Shown here: positions 50,217-58,551 of the stretch, one piece after another
Layout: every line of letters starts with the position of its first letter
How positions within the stretch are numbered: the stretch's first letter is position 1
Origin: Alkalihalobacterium sp048323755
GTDB taxonomy: Bacteria; Bacillota; Bacilli; Bacillales; Bacillaceae_F
DNA length: 64,000 bases
Reading direction: 5' to 3'
Assembly: GCF_048323755.1 (NCBI RefSeq)
Contig: NZ_JBLWFS010000007.1
Coordinates: 1 to 64,000 of the forward strand
Made by a program: the position numbers and the translations under genes
Notes under the pieces: model-generated
Told to the model about the DNA's origin: nothing
What the model saw: the letters and a program-made list of their open reading frames with translations, nothing else
Database searches by the model: none

Positions 50217-50382
50217 CGTGTATATAGTTTTTAAATAAACGGACAATGACATCAGTTCCGACCATAGGGGTGATGTGTTCGATTTCTTCTGTTTCCAAAT
50301 TATACGTAATTAAAAAGCGTTCATCACAATACTCCGCTTGATAAACTTCCCGGTCATTATGTTCATGTAAAAATTGAAACAT
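50206..50382 (-). CDS. Conserved-looking small protein after spo0A
   Basis: 58-residue acidic protein (MFQFLHEHNDREVYQAEYCD at its start), found by reading the minus strand between spo0A and steA. GGAGGTGAAAAG precedes ATG 50382 at ideal distance. It has alternating beta-like strands (RFLITYNLETEEIEHI) and ends NYIHEQK, with no membrane helix. I do not recognise its family. It converges on spo0A and shares its terminator. Confidence 0.65.
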   Translation of the reverse strand: MFQFLHEHNDREVYQAEYCDERFLITYNLETEEIEHITPMVGTDVIVRLFKNYIHEQK

Positions 50383-50505
50383 CTTTTCACCTCCAGCATT
50401 TCTGTTATTTTTTCCTTGTCCCTTTTACCTTATACCGATTATCTATATGGTTGAAATATGCCGTATTGGAACATACTATCAAAAAAGACACGAGGGGTAT
50501 TTAGT

Positions 50506-51636
50506 ATGAATCGTTTCATGCGTGGAGTATGTTATGAAGGACAAATTACAAAAGACTTAGTGAAGGTTATTCCGCCAAAAAGCATCGTTGTACTGCACCA
50601 TGAAGATATTGACAGTACGGCCGCAGATGCGTTAATTGATAAAAAAGTTAAGGCAGTTATAAATGTAAAGCGTTCAATGACAGGCAAGTACGACCATAAT
50701 GGTGTATTAGAATTGTTAGAAGCTCAAATACCTGTGTATGACATTGTTGAAATAGTAGATCGTAATTTCTCCTTACATTTATCAAAAGCAAGAATAATAA
50801 ATAACGAGCTTTTTTTATATGAAGAAAATAAGTGGTTTAACGTGGCGAAATTATATCGATATACAATTAAATGGGTGAACGATCTAAAAAAAGTAGCCTT
50901 TTTTCATTCGACTGATACATATAAGGGATTTGTAGATAATTCCCTTTCCTATGCGAACAGAGAGTTGGGAGATTTTTTAAGTGAATATCAAAAGGTACAA
51001 CTATTTAACGATCTAGATGGAAAAGAAGTAGTCATCGTTGTTAGAGGGTCAAAATATAAGAAAGATTTTCTGACGCTAATGCCAAAAATAAAGCGAAAGA
51101 AGCTACCAATAGTAGCAGTCGACGGGGCTGCAGACGGCTTAGCTGAATTAGGTGTGTTTCCAAATTATATTATTGGGGACATGGATTCAGTAAGTGAAAG
51201 GTTATTACAGTCAGGTGCAAAGCTTATTGCCCATTGTTATCTTAATGGAAATTCACCAGGGTATGAGCGTGTCTGTAAGTTAGGCTTACCGTGTGAAAAG
51301 CTGCCATTTGTAGGAACGAGTGAGGACGTTGCTGTGATTTTCTCTTATTGGGCAAACGCGAAAGTCATTTATTTAGTTGGCGGGCATAATTCGATGAATG
51401 ATTTTTTAGAAAAAGGAAGAAATGGAATGGGTGCGACCCTTTTGACTCGAATGCAAGCTGGTCATCGGATTGTTGATTTAAGAGGGATCCACCGTTTGCA
51501 GTTAAACAGAGAGAAATTTTCACTGCCGATGTATCCTGTTGCGGGTAGTATTATGGCAATATTAATTTTGAGCTCTAGTTCTAAAATTCAATTGCTCTTC
51601 ATGATTTTGTGGAATTGGATAAAAGTAGGAGGGTGA
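50506..51636 (+). CDS. steA: SteA-like protein, putative cytokinetic factor
   Basis: 376-residue protein like corynebacterial SteA, which acts in septation. N-terminal part (1-130) unknown; the middle has a thiamine pyrophosphokinase-like fold with VDGAADGLAELGVFPNYIIG and GDMDSV (about 222-247) and GTSEDVAV (about 291-298); one C-terminal helix region (about 345-372) can anchor it to the membrane. I chose ATG 50506, with GAGGGG upstream; ATG 50458 would add 16 residues. CATACTAT at 50472-50479 could be a sigma-E -10, but the -35 spacing is short. First gene of four. Confidence 0.8.
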   Translation: MNRFMRGVCYEGQITKDLVKVIPPKSIVVLHHEDIDSTAADALIDKKVKAVINVKRSMTGKYDHNGVLELLEAQIPVYDIVEIVDRNFSLHLSKARIINNELFLYEENKWFNVAKLYRYTIKWVNDLKKVAFFHSTDTYKGFVDNSLSYANRELGDFLSEYQKVQLFNDLDGKEVVIVVRGSKYKKDFLTLMPKIKRKKLPIVAVDGAADGLAELGVFPNYIIGDMDSVSERLLQSGAKLIAHCYLNGNSPGYERVCKLGLPCEKLPFVGTSEDVAVIFSYWANAKVIYLVGGHNSMNDFLEKGRNGMGATLLTRMQAGHRIVDLRGIHRLQLNREKFSLPMYPVAGSIMAILILSSSSKIQLLFMILWNWIKVGG

Positions 51637-51645
51637 AAATAGCGA

Positions 51646-52113
51646 ATGAGATCACGGACTAATTTCATTTTAATGCTTACTTTTTTATTAGGTGTTTTTG
51701 TTGGTGTCGTTGTCGATAAAGATTGGTTAAATGAGCAACAATTATTATATTTTAATCAACTTCAAACTGAGAATAGTTTATTAAAAGCGGAAAGAGATGG
51801 ATGGTTATCTTTTGTTGCAGAAGAAATAGGATCAATACCACTTTATATCGCCTCAGAACAGGAAACGTATAGCAGTTTAGCCTTTTTGCTTGAAGAAATT
51901 GGGGCTGAGGTCAAACTGATTGAAAAAGGAGTAGAACCGATACTAGAAGGGAATGGCATACTTATTACTTTAGGAAATGAACTTTATAATGATTTTGAAG
52001 GACCCCATATGGCATTAGAAGCCATTCCTATGCATGAGATGGATGTGCAGAATTTTTACTTGACGTTACTACGACTTAAAGGAGAAATTTATACACATGA
52101 ACATTCAAGCTAG
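51646..52113 (+). CDS. steB: SteB-like membrane protein
   Basis: 155-residue protein: one N-terminal helix (FILMLTFLLGVFVGVVVDKDW), a coiled coil (about 30-55) and a small extracytoplasmic alpha/beta domain. This is the MctB/SteB arrangement (sometimes labelled copper transporter, DUF3186), the partner of SteA in actinobacteria. GGAGGGTGAA lies upstream, overlapping the steA stop. The 3' end overlaps the next gene by 17 bases. Confidence 0.72.
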   Translation: MRSRTNFILMLTFLLGVFVGVVVDKDWLNEQQLLYFNQLQTENSLLKAERDGWLSFVAEEIGSIPLYIASEQETYSSLAFLLEEIGAEVKLIEKGVEPILEGNGILITLGNELYNDFEGPHMALEAIPMHEMDVQNFYLTLLRLKGEIYTHEHSS

Positions 52114-52759
52114 TGTTGTAATTCCTGCGTTTAATGAACAGGAAAGAATAGAACATACACTAAAAACGTTAAAAGAACAACCATGGGTCCAAGAGATTAT
52201 TACTGTAAATGATGGCAGTAGCGATGCAACTGGCGAGATTTGCGAAAACTTTAGTGATGTTACGGTCCACTTTAATTCCAATCTTGGAAAAGGCCAAGCC
52301 CTAAAAGCTGGTTGGGAAAAAGCAAATGGACTTTATATTGTTAGTCTGGATGCTGATATCGGTTCAACAGCAAGTGAAGGTATAAAATTATTAACACCAT
52401 TAACGTATCCGTTTATTGATGTAGTAATAGGTACTCTTCCACCACCCAAGAAAAGAGGTTTTGGTCTTGTTAAACGAAAAGCTCAAAATGTCATTTATAA
52501 AAAGACTGGTAAGTGGATAACTGCACCTTTATCAGGTCAACGTGCATTTCATCGTAAATGGTTGCCCACATTGCTTGATAAAAATTATCACGGATTTGGA
52601 ATTGAATTGGGCATGACAATCGACTTGATTAAAGCAGGAGCCCAGTTGGTTGAAGTGGACACCAATATAACCCATAGACATACTGGAAAAAACTTGCGTG
52701 GTTTTTTTCATCGTGGAAAGCAGTGGTTAGATATTGAAGCAGCATTGAGAGGTGGTTAA
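52097..52759 (+). CDS. Family 2 glycosyltransferase
   Basis: 220-residue GT-A glycosyltransferase: VVIPAFNEQERI near 7-18, VNDGSSDATG near 37-46, SLDADIG (DxD metal site) near 90-96, and TGKNLRGFFHRGKQWLD near 196-212. Without membrane helices, it probably works at the inner face on a polyprenyl-linked acceptor. Overlaps steB and the next gene (eight bases), so it is tightly coupled to them. Sugar unknown. Confidence 0.85.
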   Translation: MNIQASVVIPAFNEQERIEHTLKTLKEQPWVQEIITVNDGSSDATGEICENFSDVTVHFNSNLGKGQALKAGWEKANGLYIVSLDADIGSTASEGIKLLTPLTYPFIDVVIGTLPPPKKRGFGLVKRKAQNVIYKKTGKWITAPLSGQRAFHRKWLPTLLDKNYHGFGIELGMTIDLIKAGAQLVEVDTNITHRHTGKNLRGFFHRGKQWLDIEAALRGG

Positions 52760-53558
52760 AGTGATTATTTTATCTTTTACATTACCTTTAGTAGCTATTG
52801 CCAGTATGCTTTTCTTTACACGTATGAACTGGACTTCAACAAACTTTTTAAAACGTTCTATTCCCTATAGCATTGGTTTTTTTGTACTATATAGCTACTT
52901 GACTTTTGCAATCTTTTCACCTTGGGAAATCTATGTATTTAGTGGTGTTAGTATGATTTACTTATGTGGGTTATGGTTGATTGGGTTGGTGGATGATGTT
53001 ATGGGAGATAAGAGAACAAAAGGTTTAAAAGGACATATTCGGAAATTTATTCAAGAGGGAACTTTCAGTACGGCTTTACTGAAACTAACGGGCACGTTCA
53101 TGTTAGCATATATATGGATTAGTTTAATGGTACCTGCAACAGTAGAGCAATGGATCCGATACTCGCTCATTTTAATTTTAACACCGCATGTCATGAACTT
53201 ATTTGATACAAGACCACTTCGAGTATGGAAAGTATCGCTACTTCATGTTGCAATATTTTTACCGTATGTTGTAGTGAATGTTCCGTTTGCCTATTACTTA
53301 TTTTTGTTATCATTCTTTTTTCTTTTCTATGTTTTAGATGGACATGCCGTTGCGATGTTAGGTGACAATGGAGCGACACTAATAGGTGGGATTTTAGCCA
53401 TCGTCACTGTATTATATGCTCCAATCTTACAGCAATATATTGTCATTATCTTATTAATTTTATTAACCGTTATTGCTGAGCGGATTTCTTTTTCAAAGTG
53501 GATTGAAAAGCACCCAATAATGAAAAGAGTGGATCAATGGGGTTTATCAATAAAATAG
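52752..53558 (+). CDS. MraY/WecA-like phosphosugar transferase
   Basis: 268-residue polytopic membrane protein with about eight helices. GLVDDVMGDKRTKGLKGH (about 77-94) matches the DDxxGDR-type motif of polyprenyl-phosphate N-acetylhexosamine-1-phosphate transferases, and MNLFDTRPLRVWK (about 148-160) has the NxxD/R motif; GDNGATLIGG is a third. Shorter than typical MraY (about 320), so activity needs care. Starts within the glycosyltransferase end; last gene of the steA operon. Confidence 0.78.
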   Translation: MVKVIILSFTLPLVAIASMLFFTRMNWTSTNFLKRSIPYSIGFFVLYSYLTFAIFSPWEIYVFSGVSMIYLCGLWLIGLVDDVMGDKRTKGLKGHIRKFIQEGTFSTALLKLTGTFMLAYIWISLMVPATVEQWIRYSLILILTPHVMNLFDTRPLRVWKVSLLHVAIFLPYVVVNVPFAYYLFLLSFFFLFYVLDGHAVAMLGDNGATLIGGILAIVTVLYAPILQQYIVIILLILLTVIAERISFSKWIEKHPIMKRVDQWGLSIK

Positions 53559-53589
53559 ATGAGGTTGATTTAAGTAGATTGAATTCCTA

Positions 53590-53637
53590 AAAAAACGATA
53601 TATAGCAGAACAACGTAAACGGTTGTCACTATATATC
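53590..53637 (-). terminator. Terminator of yqzF
   Basis: On the minus strand CTATATATCGT/ACGATATATAG forms an 11-bp stem (with inner ACAAC/GTTGT), followed by seven T. Confidence 0.8.
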
Positions 53638-53664
53638 GTGATATAAAGAGGGAATATGCTTAAT

Positions 53665-53913
53665 TCAGCTTCTTTTTGGTTTCTTTTGAAAACGAGGAGA
53701 AACTTTGTTGTTTTTACGATCACGGTGAAAGATGAACCCACCAATAAAAGCAATCCCTAGTATACAGAGGATTAGACCTGCAATAAATTGAAACCATAGT
53801 GAGAAAAATGGAGTATGGAGAATTTGGAATACGGTATCCCGCATCAGCTTTATCCCATAACCTGCGATAATTGCCGGTATTACTAAAATCATTAATGCAA
53901 TAAATCGTTGCAT
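53665..53913 (-). CDS. yqzF: DUF2627 membrane protein YqzF
   Basis: 82-residue protein with two membrane helices (about 3-23 and 36-61) and a basic C-terminal tail. The sequence matches DUF2627/YqzF, which lies next to bkdR in B. subtilis. GAAAGGAT precedes ATG 53913. Function unknown. Confidence 0.85.
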   Translation of the reverse strand: MQRFIALMILVIPAIIAGYGIKLMRDTVFQILHTPFFSLWFQFIAGLILCILGIAFIGGFIFHRDRKNNKVSPRFQKKPKRS

Positions 53914-53991
53914 AGAAAATTATCCTTTCATTATTACTTTTTGAGGTGTTTCTAAAATTATATGGATTATAAAAGTGCTGCACTTTTATAA

Positions 53992-54179
53992 AAGGCTGTT
54001 TGCGTAAACTTTGTTGCTATTGGACCGTTTTTTGAATATAAATCAGCCCTAATGGATAAATTTATTTATCCATCTGGCTGATTTATATTCAAAAGCTTCA
54101 CGCTAAAGCGTGAAGAACCAAGCTTTCGCTTGGTTACGGTCCAATAGCTAAAAGCAACATTCTTTTAGAAAAGAGCCTT
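53992..54179 (-). repeat. Interspersed palindromic element, copy C (full)
   Basis: 188 bp, with ends AAGGCTGTTT and AAAGAGCCTT (inverted) around GTTGCTATTGGACCGT ... ACGGTCCAATAGC. Inside are three hairpins in a row: TTGAATATAAATCAGCC with its perfect complement (54031-54091, inner GGATAAAT/ATTTATCC), CTTCACGC/GCGTGAAG, and AACCAAGC/GCTTGGTT. It is an inverted, longer version of copy A. The 53914-54303 gap also has the palindrome AAAAGTGC/GCACTTTT (53971-53988) and no gene. Confidence 0.75.
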
Positions 54180-54303
54180 ATAAAAAGATACTACAATCAT
54201 TATTTTAATTGATTATACCACGTTGTCCAAGTAATCAGTTGCAAGTTTTCTAAGTTTCAGTAATAGTTGTGTATGGGGTAAGTTCCTTAAAGGAGGAAGT
54301 AAC

Positions 54304-56370
54304 ATGAAGACGGTTGTTATTATTGGTGCGGGGAGAGGCGGTACGGCTTTATTGAAGCTCCTTATGGAAACAAAGAAAATGGAAGTGGTCGGAGTTTCTG
54401 ATATTGATCCAAAAGCACCAGGTATGGTAATTGCAAAAGAAAATAATATCCAAACACATATAAATTGGAAAGACTTAATAAATTCAAAAATAGATATTGT
54501 AATAGAAGCTACAGGTTATAAAAATCTGATTGAAGAAATAAAGGAAGTATGTCACAAGGATACGACAGTCATCTCAGGAACCATTGCAAACTTTATTTTT
54601 CAATTAATTGATGAAAAAGAATCGTTAATAGCCTATATGAAAGAGCACGGAACGGTTCAAGAAACGATTTTAAATTCAACTCATGACGGTATGATCGCTA
54701 TTAATATGGATAGTGAAGTGACATTATTTAATGATGCTGCGGGAAAAATGGCTGATATAGATGCCAACTCAGCGATTGGACGAAAGATTGAAAAGGTTAT
54801 GCCAACTAGTCAACTACCGCGAATTCTTCACATACAAAAGGAAGAAACCAATCAAGAGCAGTTGTTAGATAATGGCCGTAAGATCTTAACGACACGCGTA
54901 CCGTTAATTTGTGGAAATGAAATGATTGGTGCGCTAGCTGTTTTTAGAGATATTACAGAGATTGTTCAAATGGCTGAGGAAGTTACGAGTTTAAAAAGTA
55001 TTCAAACGATGCTAGAGGCGATCATTCACTCTTCAGATGACGCGATATCAGTTGTTGATGAGCAGGGTTTAGGAATTATGATAAACCCGGCTTATACGAG
55101 ATTAACAGGACTGCTGCCTGAAGATGTTATTGGAAAGCCCGCAACTGCTGACATTTATGAAGGTGAAAGTATGCATATGCATGTCCTTAAAACGAGAAAG
55201 GCAGTTAGAGGCGTGCAAATGCGGGTTGGTCCAAAACGAAAAGATGTTTTAGTTAATGTAGCACCGGTCATTGTGGATGGGGTCTTAAAGGGAAGTGTTG
55301 GAGTTATTCACGATACTTCTGAAATTAAAACATTAACGGATCAGTTACAGCGTGCAAGGCAAATTATTCGAACATTAGAAGCAAAGTACACGTTTGACGA
55401 TATTATTGGTGATTCGGATGAAATGAAAATAGCTATTGAGCAGGCGAAATTGGCTGCAACAACACCGGCAACGATTTTATTGCGTGGAGAGTCAGGGACG
55501 GGTAAAGAATTATTCGCGCACGCTATCCATAATGAAAGTGAACGAAAATATAATAAGTTTATTCGTGTAAATTGCGCTGCTATTTCTGAAAGTTTATTAG
55601 AAAGTGAATTGTTCGGCTATGAAGAAGGTGCATTTTCCGGAGCTAAGCGCGGTGGTAAACGAGGTCTTTTTGAAGAGGCGAATAAAGGCAGTATCTTTCT
55701 AGATGAAATCGGAGAGTTGTCAGGAAACATGCAAGCCAAACTTTTAAGAGTATTACAGGAAAAAGAAATTGTAAGAGTTGGTGGGACAAAACCCATTCAA
55801 ATTGATGTACGAGTAATTGCTGCAACAAATGTTAATTTAGAAAAAGGTATGAATGACCATACTTTTAGAGAGGATTTATATTATAGATTAAATAAAATGC
55901 CGATTTTTATACCACCACTTAGAGAACGTAAAGAAGATCTTTCGAAACTTTGTATCCATTTAATACATAAGCTAAATCAAGATTATGGAAGAGCTATATA
56001 TAACATCTCAGTTGAAGCGCATAAACTTATTAAAAAATATGATTGGCCGGGTAACGTAAGAGAACTTGAAAATGTACTAGGACGAGCTATGATCTATATG
56101 ACATTAAATGAACATGTTATTGAAACGAAGCATTTTCAGCACTTGCCAACGATTGAAAAAGGTACAGTTCAGTCAAAAACGACTTCTCGTGTGTTAATGA
56201 ATGCTACTTTATCAGAACAAGTAGATAGCTTTGAAAAAGAAATCATAATGACTACATTAGAGAGTTGTGACTGGAACAAGACGGCTGCGGCCAAAACACT
56301 TGGTTTATCTGTAAGGAATTTATATTATAAAATGGAGAAATACAAAATTGAAAAAAATTTCATGCAATAA
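54304..56370 (+). CDS. bkdR: Sigma-54-dependent activator BkdR
   Basis: 688-residue enhancer-binding protein that opens the sigma-54 promoter of the bkd operon. N-terminal Rossmann-like domain (GAGRGGTALL, about 8-17; to about 115), two PAS domains (about 120-220 and 235-345), AAA+ domain with Walker A GESGTGKE near 398, the sigma-54 contact loop GAFSGA near 443 (usual form GAFTGA), and a Fis-type helix-turn-helix at the end. AAAGGAGGAAG precedes the ATG. The N-terminal domain may sense a metabolite or NAD. Confidence 0.95.
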   Translation: MKTVVIIGAGRGGTALLKLLMETKKMEVVGVSDIDPKAPGMVIAKENNIQTHINWKDLINSKIDIVIEATGYKNLIEEIKEVCHKDTTVISGTIANFIFQLIDEKESLIAYMKEHGTVQETILNSTHDGMIAINMDSEVTLFNDAAGKMADIDANSAIGRKIEKVMPTSQLPRILHIQKEETNQEQLLDNGRKILTTRVPLICGNEMIGALAVFRDITEIVQMAEEVTSLKSIQTMLEAIIHSSDDAISVVDEQGLGIMINPAYTRLTGLLPEDVIGKPATADIYEGESMHMHVLKTRKAVRGVQMRVGPKRKDVLVNVAPVIVDGVLKGSVGVIHDTSEIKTLTDQLQRARQIIRTLEAKYTFDDIIGDSDEMKIAIEQAKLAATTPATILLRGESGTGKELFAHAIHNESERKYNKFIRVNCAAISESLLESELFGYEEGAFSGAKRGGKRGLFEEANKGSIFLDEIGELSGNMQAKLLRVLQEKEIVRVGGTKPIQIDVRVIAATNVNLEKGMNDHTFREDLYYRLNKMPIFIPPLRERKEDLSKLCIHLIHKLNQDYGRAIYNISVEAHKLIKKYDWPGNVRELENVLGRAMIYMTLNEHVIETKHFQHLPTIEKGTVQSKTTSRVLMNATLSEQVDSFEKEIIMTTLESCDWNKTAAAKTLGLSVRNLYYKMEKYKIEKNFMQ

Positions 56371-56394
56371 TTTTCATACTATGAAAATTATTGC
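56364..56394 (+). promoter_or_regulatory. 31-bp perfect palindrome: BkdR site and/or terminator
   Basis: Arms of 15 bases (GCAATAATTTTCATA, 56364-56378) around C56379. It covers the last codons and stop of bkdR. It lies 55-85 bp before the sigma-54 promoter, as expected for an enhancer site; a T-run after it (56399-56408) would also let it act as a terminator of bkdR. Confidence 0.7.
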
Positions 56395-56421
56395 GCACTT
56401 CTTTTTTCGAAATACTGTAAA

Positions 56422-56435
56422 ATAAAGCGCTTTCA
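56422..56435 (+). promoter_or_regulatory. Candidate cre site (CcpA)
   Basis: On the minus strand TGAAAGCGCTTTAT fits the cre form TGWAARCGYTWNCW in 13 of 14 positions. It sits between the palindrome and the -24 box, so CcpA could block activation. Confidence 0.6.
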
Positions 56436-56448
56436 CGTTAAACGCTTT

Positions 56449-56464
56449 TGGCACGGATCTTGCA
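56449..56464 (+). promoter_or_regulatory. Sigma-54 promoter of the bkd operon
   Basis: TGGCACGGATCTTGCA is a perfect match to the -24/-12 form TGGCAC-N5-TTGCA. It stands 41 bases before ptb. Confidence 0.95.
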
Positions 56465-56505
56465 ATAATAAAAATTGAGAAAGAGAGAAAGAAGGGAAAG
56501 AGGTT

Positions 56506-57429
56506 ATGTTATTACAAAACATGCTTTCAAGGGTTGCAGATTTCCCAAAAAAAATAGTTGCTGTCGCTGCTGCAGACGATGAACGAATGATGACCGTAGT
56601 AGAAGAGGCTGTACGATTAAAACTTGCATCTTTCTTGTTGTTTGGAAATGAAGAGGAAATTCGTCGATTAATAGAAGAAAGAAAAATTAATTGGCAATTT
56701 GTTACTATTGTTTCCACAGACAGTATTGAAAAATCTGCACAAGAAGCGGTAAAGGCTGTTCATAATAGAGAGGCCGATATATTAATGAAAGGAATGGTAC
56801 CTACATCGGTTCTTATGAAGGCAGTCTTAAATAAAGACTACGGATTAAGAGTGGGTAGATTGTTTTCACATGTGGCAGCATTCGATATCCCAAATTATAA
56901 AAAGTTGCTGTTTATTACGGATTCTGCCTTGAATATTGCACCAGACCTTGAACAAAAGGTACACATTATTGAGAATTCAGTGGAAGTTGCACGCAAGGTG
57001 GGGGTGGAATTACCTAAAGTAGCTCCAATTGCCGCTGTAGAAGTAGTGAACCCTGAAATGACAGCGACTGTGGATGCTGCGATCTTATCTCAGATGAACC
57101 GCAGAGGTCAAATCAAGAATTGTATCATCGATGGGCCGCTTGGCCTAGATAACGCCATTTCTAAGGATGCGGCTCAGTACAAAGGGATAAAGGGAGAAGT
57201 TGCCGGTGATGCGGATATTTTAGTAGTCCCTACTGTAGAAATAGGCAATATCTTATACAAATCTTTGGTTTATTTTGCGAAAGCGAATGTAGGCGGATTT
57301 ATTACTGGGGCAAAGGCTCCAATTGTACTAACGTCAAGATCAGATTCAACAATAAATAAGCTGTATTCAATTGCGCTTGCTTTAAATGCAATTAGCACTA
57401 AAAAAGTTTTAGAACAACAAGCACACTAG
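56506..57429 (+). CDS. ptb: Phosphate butyryltransferase
   Basis: Converts branched-chain or butyryl-CoA to acyl phosphate. 307 residues of the PTA/PTB family: MKGMVPTSVLMKAVL near 95-109, SALNIAPDLEQK near 145, and DGPLGLDNAISKDAA near 209-223. Together with Buk it yields ATP and free acid (fermentative energy or branched acid primers). First gene of seven after the sigma-54 promoter. Confidence 0.95.
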   Translation: MLLQNMLSRVADFPKKIVAVAAADDERMMTVVEEAVRLKLASFLLFGNEEEIRRLIEERKINWQFVTIVSTDSIEKSAQEAVKAVHNREADILMKGMVPTSVLMKAVLNKDYGLRVGRLFSHVAAFDIPNYKKLLFITDSALNIAPDLEQKVHIIENSVEVARKVGVELPKVAPIAAVEVVNPEMTATVDAAILSQMNRRGQIKNCIIDGPLGLDNAISKDAAQYKGIKGEVAGDADILVVPTVEIGNILYKSLVYFAKANVGGFITGAKAPIVLTSRSDSTINKLYSIALALNAISTKKVLEQQAH

Positions 57430-57441
57430 GAGGAAACAAAA

Positions 57442-58536
57442 ATGGAACTTTTCAAGTACATGGAATTATACAATTATGAGCAGGTCGTAGTTTGTCAAGA
57501 TAAAGAGTCAGGTTTAAAAGCGATTATTGCTATCCACGACACTACATTAGGCCCAGCATTAGGTGGTACAAGAATGTGGATGTACGAAAGTGAAGAAGCT
57601 GCTTTTGAAGATGCATTACGTTTAGCTCGTGGAATGACATATAAAAATGCTGCAGCAGGTTTAAACCTAGGTGGCGGTAAAACAGTAATTATCGGTGACC
57701 CACGTAAAGATAAAAACGAAGAAATGTTCCGTGCGTTTGGACGCTTCATTCAAGGATTGAACGGTCGTTATATTACAGCAGAAGATGTTGGAACAACAGT
57801 GGCAGATATGGACCTTATTCATGAAGAAACGGATTATGTAACTGGTATTTCACCAGCGTTTGGTTCTTCAGGAAATCCATCACCTGTAACAGCGTATGGT
57901 GTATATGTTGGGATGAAGGCAGCTGCGAAAGCTGGATTTGGAACGGATTCTTTAGAAGGAAAAACGATAGCAGTTCAAGGTGTTGGAAATGTTGCTTACA
58001 ACCTTTGTCGTCACCTTCATGAAGAAGGAGCAAATTTAGTTGTTACAGATATTAATAAAGAAGCAGTTCAACGTGTTGTAGATGAGTTTGGTGCAAAAGC
58101 TGTTGACATAAATGATATCTATGAAGTGGATTGTGATATCTTTGCACCGTGTGCGCTAGGAGCAATTATTAACGATCAAACCATTCCAAAACTGAAAGCT
58201 AAAGTTATTGCTGGTGCAGCAAACAATCAATTAAAAGAAACAAGACATGGTGATCTTATTCATGAAATGGGTATTGTTTATGCGCCTGACTATGTCATCA
58301 ATGCCGGTGGTGTTATTAATGTGGCTGATGAATTATACGGTTATAACAGAGAACGTGCAATGAAAAAAGTTGAAGGTATTTATGAAAACATAGAAAAAGT
58401 AATTGAAATTTCAAAGCGTGATGAAATTCCAACATATTTGGCTGCCGACCGCATGGCTGAAGAGCGTATTAGAAGAATGAGAAATTCAAGAAAGCAATTT
58501 TTACAAAACGAGCAGCACATTTTAAGTCGTAGATAA
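57442..58536 (+). CDS. bcd: Leucine dehydrogenase
   Basis: NAD-dependent oxidative deamination of Leu, Val and Ile. 364 residues of the Glu/Leu/Phe dehydrogenase family: GLNLGGGKTVIIGDPRKDK (about 73-91, catalytic Lys), AEDVGTTVADMD near 113, and the Rossmann GVGNVAYNLCRHL near 180-192. Provides the keto acids for the Bkd complex downstream. AGGAGG precedes the ATG. Confidence 0.96.
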   Translation: MELFKYMELYNYEQVVVCQDKESGLKAIIAIHDTTLGPALGGTRMWMYESEEAAFEDALRLARGMTYKNAAAGLNLGGGKTVIIGDPRKDKNEEMFRAFGRFIQGLNGRYITAEDVGTTVADMDLIHEETDYVTGISPAFGSSGNPSPVTAYGVYVGMKAAAKAGFGTDSLEGKTIAVQGVGNVAYNLCRHLHEEGANLVVTDINKEAVQRVVDEFGAKAVDINDIYEVDCDIFAPCALGAIINDQTIPKLKAKVIAGAANNQLKETRHGDLIHEMGIVYAPDYVINAGGVINVADELYGYNRERAMKKVEGIYENIEKVIEISKRDEIPTYLAADRMAEERIRRMRNSRKQFLQNEQHILSRR

Positions 58537-58551
58537 AGTTGGTGAATTAGG

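Noticed and set aside
53720..53983. 87-codon minus-strand frame overlapping yqzF
   Set aside because: Out-of-frame shadow of yqzF, which has a ribosome binding site and membrane helices.
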